A DNA stretch of 64,000 nucleotides from Mucilaginibacter gilvus (lineage in GTDB: Bacteria; Bacteroidota; Bacteroidia; Sphingobacteriales; Sphingobacteriaceae): assembly GCF_004054195.1 (NCBI RefSeq), contig NZ_SBIW01000030.1, positions 1 to 64,000 of the forward strand, in the 5' to 3' direction. Below the pieces are notes generated by a model. It was not told the origin of the DNA. It did no database searches and saw nothing but the letters and a program-made list of their open reading frames with translations. Shown here piece by piece: positions 32,004 through 40,922 of this stretch. Every line of letters begins with the position of its first letter. Position 1 is the stretch's first letter. A program made the position numbers and the translations under genes.

Positions 32004-32852
32004 ATGAAATTTAAAGTATCGGCGGAGTTGGAATATGATGTAAAGGCACCGAGCACCCTAATACTAAACATACACGCCCTAAGAACAGCACACCAAACCA
32101 TACTGGACGAGAAGCTGCTTATTACCCCCTACGTAAAAATTGAAGAACTAAACGCCATGAACGGCGAGAACCGTTTTGCGCGCCTGGATATCCCCGATAC
32201 CGGCCTCGTTAGTATTAAGTACGAGGCTTTGGTTGATAATTACTACGAAGTGAAAGATCACTCCAATGTAGAGGAGATCCCGGTAGCTAAATTCGATGCG
32301 TCGGTATTGCCATACTTAAACCCCAGCAGGTATTGCCAATCGGATAAGCTATACCGTTTAGCCAACAATACCTTCGGCAATATCCGCACCTCGTTTGAGC
32401 AGGTTTTTGCCATTACCGACTGGATCTACAAAAATGTAGAATACCTGAGCGGTTTTACCAATTCCGAAACATCTGCCTACGACACGGTTACCCAACAGGC
32501 CGGCGTTTGCCGCGACTTTGCGCATTTAGGTATAGCACTTTGCCGCGCGTTAACCATACCCGCGCGCTACTTTACGGGCTATGCCTACCAGCTTAATCCG
32601 CCCGATTTTCATGCGTGTTTTGAAGCTTATTTGGGAGGCGATTGGGTTTTATTTGATGCTACGCGGTTGATACCCTTAAACGGCCTGGTTAAAATAGCCA
32701 CCGGTCGGGATGCCGCCGATGCCGCTATCGCCAGCATTTTTGGCGATGTATACTGCACCAATATCCGCGCTGCCTGCCAATATGTAGACGAAGCCCCGTT
32801 TAAACCCATTTATTACACCCGATCGATATTTGACGGGGTGACGTACCTATAA
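32004..32852 (+). CDS. Second transglutaminase-like protein of the Anbu cluster
   Basis: 282 residues from the ATG at 32004, 4 bases after the Anbu stop; an earlier in-frame ATG lies inside anbu. The N-terminal beta domain (MKFKVSAELEYDVKAPSTLILNIHALR) is unlike that of the first copy. The core has Cys169 (QAGVCRDFAHLGIALCRALTIPARYFTGY), His203 (DFHACFEAYLGGDWVLFDATR) and Asp218. Two different transglutaminases in one operon suggest two steps or two substrates. Confidence 0.9.
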   Translation: MKFKVSAELEYDVKAPSTLILNIHALRTAHQTILDEKLLITPYVKIEELNAMNGENRFARLDIPDTGLVSIKYEALVDNYYEVKDHSNVEEIPVAKFDASVLPYLNPSRYCQSDKLYRLANNTFGNIRTSFEQVFAITDWIYKNVEYLSGFTNSETSAYDTVTQQAGVCRDFAHLGIALCRALTIPARYFTGYAYQLNPPDFHACFEAYLGGDWVLFDATRLIPLNGLVKIATGRDAADAAIASIFGDVYCTNIRAACQYVDEAPFKPIYYTRSIFDGVTYL

Positions 32853-32906
32853 CCGGGATTAAGCGGATTTTTCAAATTTTTTTGATCGCGCTTATTTATC
32901 CGTCAC

Positions 32907-33013
32907 GTCATGCCGAAATTTTTTCGGCACCCCACATGCATGGTGAACGATATACACAGTGGCGGCGGGATGGCTACCTGTCCTGTGGGGTGCTGAAATA
33001 AATTCAGGATGAC
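32907..33013. repeat. Dispersed-type inverted repeat after the Anbu operon
   Basis: Outer arms of 29 bases (32907-32935 and 32985-33013) pair with few mismatches, starting GTCATGCCGAA and ending TTCAGGATGAC. It sits between convergent genes. This GTCAT...ATGAC type is common in Sphingobacteriaceae intergenic regions. Confidence 0.65.
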
Positions 33014-33046
33014 GAGTGGGGTTGTTTTAAAATCCTTACCGGCTAT

Positions 33047-33694
33047 TTATCTCGCCAATTCCGCTATCACCTCCTCTATTTTCCCTTGTTCTTCCGCATT
33101 TAAACAGCGCGTTGCGCTTAAAAAACTTAGGGCAGTTATCAATTTATTAATATCCTCCCCGGTACCCAAATTTTGCAGGTAGGTGGGCAATACCAGGCTC
33201 AATGGGCGCAAATCCTTTCGGTCGCACCAGTTATTTATTAAGTCATCTATGGTGGTATTGTAATAGCCCTTCAATCCCGCCCGTTTTAAACCCTCGTTGA
33301 TCCCCGCTTTCAGCATTTTGCCGTAACCATTATCCGGTAGGTGAACAGCGCTCTCGGATGCCAATTGATAATATTTCGCTGCGGAGGGAAGATCATTTAA
33401 AGTTTCGTACGATTTACCAATGTTGAGGTAAAGGGATGGATAGTGCGTTTTTAGCTCATCGCTTTTGATGGCATCGGCATATTTTAATGCAGCCAGGTTC
33501 CATTGCAGGGTTACTTGCGGGTCGGGTTGGTTGCGGGCACGGTAATGAGCTGCGGTAAAGCGCTCAAAATCGTTGGTGGCGGCCTCCCATGCTTTTTTAA
33601 AGCAATCCGTGGCTTCAGCTATGTTACCTTCAGCTTCAGCCTGCATGCCTTTTGCGCATAGCTGCACCACCTTATTTTCCGGGTCGAAATTCAT
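33047..33694 (-). CDS. TPR-like hypothetical protein
   Basis: 215 residues from the ATG at 33694 (MNFDPENKVVQLCAKGMQAEAEGNIAEATDCFKKAWEAA). Helix pairs of the tetratricopeptide type occur at about 10-45 and 85-125 (LYLNIGKSYETLNDLPSAAKYYQLASESA). The C-terminal half is helical and unassigned. There is no signal peptide. It is likely a protein-interaction module. It lies downstream of the Crp-type gene on the same strand, 68 bases away. Confidence 0.75.
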   Translation of the reverse strand: MNFDPENKVVQLCAKGMQAEAEGNIAEATDCFKKAWEAATNDFERFTAAHYRARNQPDPQVTLQWNLAALKYADAIKSDELKTHYPSLYLNIGKSYETLNDLPSAAKYYQLASESAVHLPDNGYGKMLKAGINEGLKRAGLKGYYNTTIDDLINNWCDRKDLRPLSLVLPTYLQNLGTGEDINKLITALSFLSATRCLNAEEQGKIEEVIAELAR

Positions 33695-33762
33695 AACGGT
33701 ATGTTTTTCTGCAAGGATAAAGCTACCGAAACAGCCGCGCATTGACCTATATCAATAAATGC

Positions 33763-34329
33763 CTATCGCGATTTTATCCGGCTCAACGTTTCGGGACTGA
33801 TATCTAAATAAGAGGCCACAATTTTATTGCTGATCTGCTGCACCACCCGTGGGTTTTGGCTTAGCAGTTGTTCATAGCGCTCTTTGGCGGTAAGCGTAAC
33901 CAGGCGTTCTATCAGGCGGTTGCTGTTGATGTAGGCGTGTTCCAGCAGCTTGCAATAAAAGTCCTTCCATTCGGTAACCGATTCGGTTAGCTCAAAAAAA
34001 TCCTTGCGTGATATTACCAGCAATTCCGCATCATCCAGTATCTCTACAAATTCAAAAGAGGCCTCGCCCGATATAAAACTCGCCAAGGAAGTAACCACCA
34101 TTCCCTCAAAGGCAAAATACCTGGTCCGTTCTGCGCCCTGTTCCGATAGGTAAAGCACCCTCGCGCAGCCCGAATTAATAAAATAAAGCTTATCGCAAAG
34201 TTCGCCCTGCCGGTGCAATGTGGTATTCCGCTTGAAGGTGAGGTTTTTAAATTTAGATGTTATCACCTCCAGTTTCTCGCTGTCGATGGAAATATTATGG
34301 GCGATATAACGCTTCAGCAATCCTAACAT
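33763..34329 (-). CDS. Crp/Fnr-family transcriptional regulator
   Basis: 188 residues. The N-terminal cyclic-nucleotide-type barrel (FKRNTTLHRQGELCDKLYFINSGCARVLYLSEQGAERTRYFAFEGMVVTS) lacks the cAMP-contacting residues of true Crp. The C-terminal HTH (LTAKERYEQLLSQNPRVVQQISNKIVASYLDISPETLSRIKSR) is complete though short. This subgroup is abundant in Bacteroidota and its effector is usually unknown. Confidence 0.88.
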   Translation of the reverse strand: MLGLLKRYIAHNISIDSEKLEVITSKFKNLTFKRNTTLHRQGELCDKLYFINSGCARVLYLSEQGAERTRYFAFEGMVVTSLASFISGEASFEFVEILDDAELLVISRKDFFELTESVTEWKDFYCKLLEHAYINSNRLIERLVTLTAKERYEQLLSQNPRVVQQISNKIVASYLDISPETLSRIKSR

Positions 34330-34344
34330 GATGATTGGTTGGGG

Positions 34345-35577
34345 TTATGCCGGGTAAAGTTCGCGCTCCACCTGTTCTATTACCTCGCTTAGTTCTTCGG
34401 CGCGTTTGCCCCAGGTATTGCCTTCGGCTACGGCCAGCCGGCTTTGGCGTTTCTCGATGGTATCGGTGTTTATTTCTTCTAAAAGATATTTAAGAAAACC
34501 TTCTTTATTGCCAGATATTTTGATGACATCCTCAAAATCCGATAGGTCGCTAAAATCGGTGCTCACTACCGGCAGGCCCGCTGCCAGGTATTCGTTTATC
34601 TTCATAGGGTAAATGCCTTTGGTAAACTCATCTTTTATAAACGGGATAATACCAACCGAAAACTCTTTGGAATAGGCCGGCAGCTGTTCGGGGGCTTTGG
34701 CGCCCTCCAGTTTTACGTTTTTGTATTTTTTCAGGATAGCTGCGCCGCGCTCACTGGTAATGCGGCCCACAAAAGTGAAGGTAGCATCGGGCATTTGGGT
34801 GAAAAGGTACTGTAATATTTCATAATCAAGTCGGTCGTCCACGCTGCCTACATAGCCTATCACCTTTTTATCGGGGTTAACCTCCGGGTTAAAACCCTTG
34901 CGGAAGAGCGAAGTTTTAACCGCGTTGTTTACCACGTAGCAGCGTTTGGTTTGGGCGCGTTTGCTGTTAAATAAGCCTTTTGAGGTTACAATAACGGCAT
35001 CCACCATTTTCAGGAATATTTGCTCCAGCTTTACGCCGTGCTTGCTTAACCAGGGGTGCGCGCCTTTTACCTCGTCGTAACAATGGTATATCAGGGTTTT
35101 TTCTTTAAACCTTCGCCCTGTCATAACGCCCATGCCCGGGTTAAAGGATACGAAGTTGATCAGCTCGTGATTCATATCCAGCTCCTTTAGCGCCTTTCGG
35201 ATGCTCCTGCGAAGCAACCAGCCGTTATAGTTAAGCATAGCCTCGTAAAACTTGCCGGGAGATAAGAAACTAACCGGGAAAGCGAGGGGAGGCGTGAGGA
35301 TATAAACCTTGCCGCCATGCTCGGGATGGATCTCGCTGAGGCGGCTTTTCAGGCCAAGGGCCTGGATATAATCTACTTTATTTTTGCCTTTTACGCCGGC
35401 AATGGCATCTTTATAGGTGTAGGCGTTCTCTACAAACAGGATCTTATTGCTGGCCGATAGAACCTTCATCAATTCAACAACCGCCTTAATGTAGTTGCCA
35501 TGCCATTCGGTGCCGCTTATGCATAGTATATTACGGTTGGTTAACATGGCAATGGGTGTTTCTGCTAAACTACTCAT
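34345..35577 (-). CDS. Glycosyltransferase, GT4-like (TuaH-like)
   Basis: 410 residues. The GT-B fold has ILCISGTEWHGNYIKAVVELMKVL at the N-terminus and the C-terminal nucleotide-sugar half with IGYVGSVDDRLDYEILQYL, FTFVGRI, and GIYPMKINEYLAAGLPVVSTDFSDL (the E of the EX7E-like motif). It is probably involved in surface polysaccharide or glycolipid synthesis. It is divergent from the methyltransferase gene at 35725. Confidence 0.85.
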   Translation of the reverse strand: MSSLAETPIAMLTNRNILCISGTEWHGNYIKAVVELMKVLSASNKILFVENAYTYKDAIAGVKGKNKVDYIQALGLKSRLSEIHPEHGGKVYILTPPLAFPVSFLSPGKFYEAMLNYNGWLLRRSIRKALKELDMNHELINFVSFNPGMGVMTGRRFKEKTLIYHCYDEVKGAHPWLSKHGVKLEQIFLKMVDAVIVTSKGLFNSKRAQTKRCYVVNNAVKTSLFRKGFNPEVNPDKKVIGYVGSVDDRLDYEILQYLFTQMPDATFTFVGRITSERGAAILKKYKNVKLEGAKAPEQLPAYSKEFSVGIIPFIKDEFTKGIYPMKINEYLAAGLPVVSTDFSDLSDFEDVIKISGNKEGFLKYLLEEINTDTIEKRQSRLAVAEGNTWGKRAEELSEVIEQVERELYPA

Positions 35578-35724
35578 ATTATTTTCAATTAATTACAACC
35601 TATAAGTGTATACGTTACAATAACATTTAAATTTTCTGCTTTATTTATCAAATTCAATTATATTTAAAACGGCAAATAGTTTTTGCTTTTAAACATCAAT
35701 TTTACAGCCTATTCATCTTTAAAA

Positions 35725-36375
35725 ATGCCCATAGAAGAAAAATTATACGTACACTATGGCTGCGGCCAGGCCGCCCCTCCCGAGTGGAAGAATTTCGATG
35801 TTTCGCCAACATTGCGTATTCAAAAAACGCCGGTTTTGGGCTTTTTAATGAGAAAGAGCCTGGGCCAGGTGTTTGATGGCAATGTGCGCTATGGAGATAT
35901 TACGGAAGGACTCCCGGGCATTAAAGATGGTACCGTTGATGGTGCTTACTGCTCGCACGTATTGGAGCACATGTCGTTTGAGCATTTCCGCATCGCGTTA
36001 CGCAATACCTATAAAATGCTGAAACCCGGCGGCATCTTCCGTATTATTATGCCCGATCTGGAGGTATTGATACGCGATTACATTAATGATAAAGATGTAA
36101 AGAAAGACCCGGAAGCTTCTATTACCCTTATAAAGCGCATGATGATGGGTGTAGAAGTAAGGCCACGTAATGTTATGGCGGTTACCAAGCACCTTTTTGG
36201 CTACCTGGAGCACCTTTGGCTTTGGGATTGGGAATCTACAGAGAAAGAGCTGCGCGATGCCGGCTTTACTAATATACGCCGTTGCGAATTTAATGACAGT
36301 GCCGACCCAATGTTTAAACTCGTTGAGAATAAAAAACGCTGGGAGCTGGTGGTGAAATTTGAAGCCATAAAATAA
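35725..36375 (+). CDS. SAM-dependent methyltransferase
   Basis: 216 residues from the ATG at 35725 (MPIEEKLYVHYGCGQAAPPEWKNFD); the frame extends 14 codons upstream without coding sense. The SAM site LYVHYGCG, then DGAYCSHVLEHMSFEHFRIALRNTYKMLKPGGIFRIIMPDLEVLIRDYI, is the methyltransferase type 11 pattern, often encoded with sugar-transfer genes. The C-terminal W-rich region is of unknown role. The substrate is unknown. Confidence 0.87.
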   Translation: MPIEEKLYVHYGCGQAAPPEWKNFDVSPTLRIQKTPVLGFLMRKSLGQVFDGNVRYGDITEGLPGIKDGTVDGAYCSHVLEHMSFEHFRIALRNTYKMLKPGGIFRIIMPDLEVLIRDYINDKDVKKDPEASITLIKRMMMGVEVRPRNVMAVTKHLFGYLEHLWLWDWESTEKELRDAGFTNIRRCEFNDSADPMFKLVENKKRWELVVKFEAIK

Positions 36376-36527
36376 TTTAGCAAGAAGCAACTTAAAAGGC
36401 TGTACAGTCCGTAAATGGATAGTATGGCCTTTTTATTTTTGTGCCCGCCAACTTTCAATAGCTAACGTGTTTAACTCGGGGGTTTGTAAATTAATAATCA
36501 GTATATTAGTATTGTATAAAACGGATA

Positions 36528-38726
36528 ATGGAGGCAGCAGACACAATAGAATACGGTACCATCAACCAGTTATTGGATGATGCCTACAGTAATCGTGTCC
36601 ACAATTTAAAGTACAGTGTAAAATTAGCCACCGAAGCCCTGCTGCTGAGCCGGAAGCATAGCCACAAGTCGCTTATTGGTAAAAGCCTCAACCAGCTTTC
36701 GTTGTTTTATATGATACAGGGGGCTTACAAGCGTTCGGTACACATGGCCAAAGAGGCTATCCGTTATTTTGAAGAATTGCAGGATGACCTGGGTATTGCC
36801 GATGCCAAGTACAGTATAGCCGGCGTTTACTACAAAACAGATAACTATCATTTAGGGCTCATCTGCCTTTTCGATTGCCTTAAAATATACCGCAAGTACC
36901 AGGATCACCACAACCAGGCACGCACCCTCAAATCATTGGGCACCATATACGAATACTTTGGCGACCCCAAAAACGCCGTCCGTTCTTACGAATCGGCCAT
37001 AGAAGCGGCCCGCCGGGTAAAAGATCTCAACCTGGTATCAAATGCATACAATCCGCTATCTGGCATTTACCTTAACCAGGGAAAGGTAGAGAAGGCGCTG
37101 CGCATTATACAAGACTCTATCTCCATCAAATCGAAAACCGGCGATATCCGCGGGCTGGCCTTTGCTTTATACGGGCGGGGTAAGGTTTACACATTTACCG
37201 GCCGGTTGCAGGAAGCCGAGAACGATTTCAGGAACGCCATAGAGATCCATATCAATGCCGGTGAAAAGCTGGGGCTGGGGATGGCCTATCAAAAAATGGG
37301 CGAATTGTATATTGCCATGGGGAGGTTAGATAAAGCCAAGGCCATCCTGCAAAAGGGCCTCGAATTTAGCAACAAGTATAATATTGCCATTATACGTTTT
37401 AAGTGCAATTACCTGCTTTACCAGGTAAGTAAAATGGAGAACGACACGGTGAAGTCCTTAGAGTACCTGGAACTTTACCTGCACCAGAAAGAAGCCGTTA
37501 TTAATACCCAAACCCTTAAAGTGATAGAGAATTATGAGCTCATCACCAAAATGGAATCGTTAGAGAAGGAAGCAAAGCTGCAGAAAGAGCGCGAGGCCAT
37601 TGAAGAAAAACAGAAACGCGCCGAGCAATCTGCCCGGATGAAGCAGGAGTTTTTATCGACCATGAGCCATGAGATCCGTACGCCGCTAAATGCGGTCACT
37701 ACCATATCTACCATGATAACCGCCAAATCTGCCTATGATGAGGAATTGATGGACTCCTTAAAATCGGCATCGAATAATCTGTTGCTGGTGATTAACGATA
37801 TTTTAGATTTTACCAAACTCGATTCGGGCAAGGTAGAGTTAAATAACCGTGCCTGTCCGTTTCAGGATCTGCTGGATAGTGTTATTAAAACTTATGGTAG
37901 CCTTGCTCACAAAAAAGGCGTGGAGCTACTGCTCTCTAAAGACCCTGCGTTGGCCGATTGCTATGAACTCGACGAAACCAAGCTATCGCAGATATTAGGT
38001 AACCTGATAAGTAACGCGGTAAAATATACCGATAACGGTAAGGTGGTATTAAACCTGCGAAAAATGGCTGCCGTTGATGAGTTCGACAATGTCCGGTTTA
38101 GCGTGGCCGATACCGGCACAGGGATTCCCGAGGAGTATTTTGAAGAGATCTTCGAAACTTTTTCGCAGCCAAAATCTGTTACTACCCGCGCACAGGGCGG
38201 CTCCGGGCTTGGCCTCGCCATTGTAAAAAAACTTACCGGGCTTTATAATAGTAATGTAACTGTTAAAAGTAAGATAGGCGTTGGATCTGAGTTTACATTT
38301 GATATTAAACTAAAACGGGCCAATATACCCGGCAGGGCCGTCCCGCTGTCTGTAGAGGGATTAAAAGGCAAAACCGTGCTGCTGGCCGAAGATAACATGA
38401 TCAACGCTATGGTCGCCCGCAAGCTGCTGGCCAACTGGGGCATCGTATCCGAGCATGCCGTAAACGGGATAGAAGCAGTAGAAAAAGCGCGGCAAAAAAC
38501 CTTCGATTTTATATTGATGGATATCCATATGCCCGGGATGAACGGCTTTGATGCCACCGAGCAAATCCGGCATAATACAAACCCCAATACTGCTACGCCC
38601 GTATTTGCCCTCACGGCAGATATCACCGCCGAAAGTAACGAAGACTATAAAAACTATTTCACCGGTTTTCTGCGCAAACCCATCGAAATTGACCGCCTGT
38701 ATATGGCGCTGCTACAGGTATCCTGA
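36528..38726 (+). CDS. TPR-domain hybrid histidine kinase
   Basis: 732 cytoplasmic residues. Seven or so TPR units are at about 15-320 (KYSIAGVYYKTDNYHLGLICLFDCLKIY, ARTLKSLGTIYEYFGDPKNAVRSYESAIEAA). A coiled coil at about 340-375 leads into HisKA with His381 (FLSTMSHEIRTPLNAV). The HATPase domain is at about 440-590 (NLISNAVKYTDNGK, VADTGTGIPEEYFEEIFETF, GGSGLGLAIVKKL). A receiver domain at about 610-730 has Asp665 (FILMDIHMPGMNG). It is a stand-alone signalling protein whose TPR part probably senses a protein partner. Confidence 0.92.
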   Translation: MEAADTIEYGTINQLLDDAYSNRVHNLKYSVKLATEALLLSRKHSHKSLIGKSLNQLSLFYMIQGAYKRSVHMAKEAIRYFEELQDDLGIADAKYSIAGVYYKTDNYHLGLICLFDCLKIYRKYQDHHNQARTLKSLGTIYEYFGDPKNAVRSYESAIEAARRVKDLNLVSNAYNPLSGIYLNQGKVEKALRIIQDSISIKSKTGDIRGLAFALYGRGKVYTFTGRLQEAENDFRNAIEIHINAGEKLGLGMAYQKMGELYIAMGRLDKAKAILQKGLEFSNKYNIAIIRFKCNYLLYQVSKMENDTVKSLEYLELYLHQKEAVINTQTLKVIENYELITKMESLEKEAKLQKEREAIEEKQKRAEQSARMKQEFLSTMSHEIRTPLNAVTTISTMITAKSAYDEELMDSLKSASNNLLLVINDILDFTKLDSGKVELNNRACPFQDLLDSVIKTYGSLAHKKGVELLLSKDPALADCYELDETKLSQILGNLISNAVKYTDNGKVVLNLRKMAAVDEFDNVRFSVADTGTGIPEEYFEEIFETFSQPKSVTTRAQGGSGLGLAIVKKLTGLYNSNVTVKSKIGVGSEFTFDIKLKRANIPGRAVPLSVEGLKGKTVLLAEDNMINAMVARKLLANWGIVSEHAVNGIEAVEKARQKTFDFILMDIHMPGMNGFDATEQIRHNTNPNTATPVFALTADITAESNEDYKNYFTGFLRKPIEIDRLYMALLQVS

Positions 38727-38811
38727 AGCCGGCAGATAAAAAATTATAAATCTTCGTGCTTTGTTGCTAATATTACCGTTATCAATTTATCCTGTTTATT
38801 TACGCCAAAAA

Positions 38812-39603
38812 ATGAAAAATTACGGGCTTATCGGCTTTCCGCTTTCGCACTCTTTCTCTAAAAAATACTTTACAGAAAAATTTATTACCGAAAAGATAAC
38901 CGACGCAGCTTATGACCTGCACCCCCTGGAAAACATTGACGAATTGCCCCGGCTGTTGCACGAGAACCCCAACCTGTGCGGGTTGAATGTGACCATCCCT
39001 CATAAGGTAAACGTAATGAAACACCTTGACTGGATAGAGCATGATGCCAAAAATGCCGGCGCGGTAAATTGTATAAAGGTGATATCAGAAAGCCCGGTAT
39101 CTGCGGCTTTTTCGGGTGAGTTGGGTATAAAGGGGCACGATTTCAGGCTGGAGGGCTACAATACCGACCTTTATGGTTTTGAAGGCTCGTTGAGCCCGCT
39201 ATTGAGCAGCTACCATGATAAGGCATTGATATTGGGCGATGGCGGCGCGGCAAAAGCCGTTAAATGCGTGCTGCAAAACAAAGGGATAGACCACTTATCG
39301 GTAACCCGCAAACCCGGGAAGGGCTGTATTTTGTTTACAGACCTGACGGAAAAACATATTAAAGAGTACAAACTCATTATTAATACAACGCCTATAGGCA
39401 CTTATCCAAACGTGGATGAATGCCCGCCTATCCCGTATGACGCCATAACCAGCGATCACCTGCTGTTCGACCTGGTGTATAACCCACCGCTTACTATGTT
39501 TTTAAAGAAGGGCGACGAGCGCCGCGCAACCACCAAGAATGGTTACGAAATGCTGGTGCTGCAGGCAGAAAAAGCATGGGAGATATGGAACTCAAATGAT
39601 TGA
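38812..39603 (+). CDS. aroE: Shikimate dehydrogenase
   Basis: 263 residues from the ATG at 38812 (MKNYGLIGFPLSHSFSKKYF). Motifs include the substrate-binding SxS near residue 12, LCGLNVTIPHKVNVMKHLD with the catalytic Lys, AGAVNCIKV, GYNTDLYGFEGSL, and the NADP-binding LGDGGAAKAVKCVL. It reduces 3-dehydroshikimate in aromatic amino-acid synthesis. The stop overlaps the beginning of gldD. Confidence 0.94.
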   Translation: MKNYGLIGFPLSHSFSKKYFTEKFITEKITDAAYDLHPLENIDELPRLLHENPNLCGLNVTIPHKVNVMKHLDWIEHDAKNAGAVNCIKVISESPVSAAFSGELGIKGHDFRLEGYNTDLYGFEGSLSPLLSSYHDKALILGDGGAAKAVKCVLQNKGIDHLSVTRKPGKGCILFTDLTEKHIKEYKLIINTTPIGTYPNVDECPPIPYDAITSDHLLFDLVYNPPLTMFLKKGDERRATTKNGYEMLVLQAEKAWEIWNSND

Positions 39604-40189
39604 TAAAATGAAGTACGCCGCCTTTTTTATAGCTGTTTTATTGATCGCATCCTGCGGTGGCACGCCCGATTATTCGCCGAAGCCGAGGGGTTATTTCCGT
39701 ATTGTCTATCCCGAGAAAGAATATCAGGCCTATACCGAAGGCTGCCCATTTACTTTTGATTATCCTAAGTATGGCACCATTGAGCCCGACAGATCGCGCG
39801 GGGCGAAGCCCTGCTGGCAAAACATCCAGTTCCCGCAGTTTAACGCTACACTACATTTAAGTTATCAGCCGGTAACCTCGCCAAAAGAGTTTAACGAGCT
39901 GGTAGAAGACGCGCATAAACTAAGCTTTAAACATACCGTAAAAGCCACTTCTATAGACGAAGCGGCTATTGCTTACCCTGCAAGAAAGGTATACGGGGTA
40001 TATTATACCATTGATGGCAATGCCGCATCATCGGCACAGTTTTTCCTCACAGATAGTACCAAACATTATCTGCGCGGCGCATTATACTTTAATTCCGAAC
40101 CACGTTTAGATTCGATACAACCCGTACTTAACTTTTTAAAAAAGGATGTGGACGTAATGATAAAAACGTTTAAGTGGAAAAAGTCTTAA
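39596..40189 (+). CDS. gldD: Gliding motility lipoprotein GldD
   Basis: 197 residues from the ATG at 39596; a second candidate at 39608 would begin directly at the signal peptide (MKYAAFFIAVLLIASCGG, lipobox Cys). The mature sequence matches GldD: PDYSPKPRGYFRIVYPEKEYQAY, CPFTFDYPKYGTIEPD, HKLSFKHTVKATSIDEAAI and LRGALYFNSEPRLDSIQPVLNFLKKDV. In gliding Bacteroidota it is an envelope component needed for motility and type IX secretion. It is also present in non-gliding relatives. It overlaps aroE by 8 bases. Confidence 0.93.
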   Translation: MIDKMKYAAFFIAVLLIASCGGTPDYSPKPRGYFRIVYPEKEYQAYTEGCPFTFDYPKYGTIEPDRSRGAKPCWQNIQFPQFNATLHLSYQPVTSPKEFNELVEDAHKLSFKHTVKATSIDEAAIAYPARKVYGVYYTIDGNAASSAQFFLTDSTKHYLRGALYFNSEPRLDSIQPVLNFLKKDVDVMIKTFKWKKS

Positions 40190-40210
40190 GCGCCCTTGCC
40201 TGCTTGATGT

Positions 40211-40236
40211 AGACGCGAAGTATCGCGTCTTTACGG
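40211..40236. repeat. Short inverted repeat after gldD
   Basis: AGACGCGA and TCGCGTCT arms with a 4-nt spacer, a common Bacteroidota intergenic palindrome. It may serve as a weak terminator; it has a TT but no long T run. Confidence 0.5.
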
Positions 40237-40271
40237 GGAATTTAAATTTTTCTCCTTTAACCTTAAACAAG

Positions 40272-40279
40272 TAGCTTTG
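40272..40279 (+). promoter_or_regulatory. Bacteroidota -7 box TAGCTTTG next to a start codon
   Basis: This matches the TAnnTTTG consensus. The hydrolase ATG at 40284 is only 4 bases on, so a transcript from here would be leaderless or nearly so. The -33 box at the right distance is weak (TTTT). Confidence 0.45.
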
Positions 40280-40283
40280 CGCC

Positions 40284-40919
40284 ATGGCAAACGTTCAGTC
40301 CTTTGTAAATAACCCTTACCAGGAGAATACCTACATTTTGTTTGATGATAGTAAGGAGTGTGTGATCATAGATCCCGGGATGTACACCGCGGCGGAGCAA
40401 AACACTGTTGTAAGCTTTATAAAAGAAAACGGATTAAAGCCCGTATTGCTTTTAAACACGCATTGCCATGTAGACCACGTGCTGGGCAACCGTTTTGTGT
40501 TCGATCAGTATGGGTTGAAGCCAAAATTTCATGAAGGCGAATCGGAAACCTTAGCCGCAGTAGTTGCTTATGCCCCGGCCATGGGTTTCAGGTACGATGC
40601 CTCTCCCTTGCCGGATGAGTTTTTACCCGAAACAGGAACCATCAGTTTCGGCAAAACAAATCTCCAACTGATATTTGCACCCGGACATTCACCGGCGCAT
40701 TTATGTTTTTATGATAAGGACGCTAATATTTTGATTGGTGGCGACGTACTGTTCCGCAACAGCATTGGCCGTACCGATCTGCCCGGTGGAAACTACAGCC
40801 AGCTGATAAAAAATATAGAAGAAAAGCTTTTTCTGCTGCCCGATGATTGTACCGTATATCCGGGCCATGGCCCCGAAACAACCATTGGTTACGAGAAACA
40901 ACATAACCCTTACCTGTAA
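40284..40919 (+). CDS. MBL-fold metallo-hydrolase (glyoxalase II-like)
   Basis: 211 residues. The metal motif THCHVDHVLGN (HxHxDH) near residue 57, the downstream His in FAPGHSPAHLCFYDKD, GGDVLFRNSIGRTDLPGG and the final YPGHGPETTIGYEKQHNPYL mark the glyoxalase-II-like branch. It is probably a thioester hydrolase acting on small cytosolic substrates. The permease gene follows after 3 bases. Confidence 0.92.
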   Translation: MANVQSFVNNPYQENTYILFDDSKECVIIDPGMYTAAEQNTVVSFIKENGLKPVLLLNTHCHVDHVLGNRFVFDQYGLKPKFHEGESETLAAVVAYAPAMGFRYDASPLPDEFLPETGTISFGKTNLQLIFAPGHSPAHLCFYDKDANILIGGDVLFRNSIGRTDLPGGNYSQLIKNIEEKLFLLPDDCTVYPGHGPETTIGYEKQHNPYL

Positions 40920-40922
40920 AAT

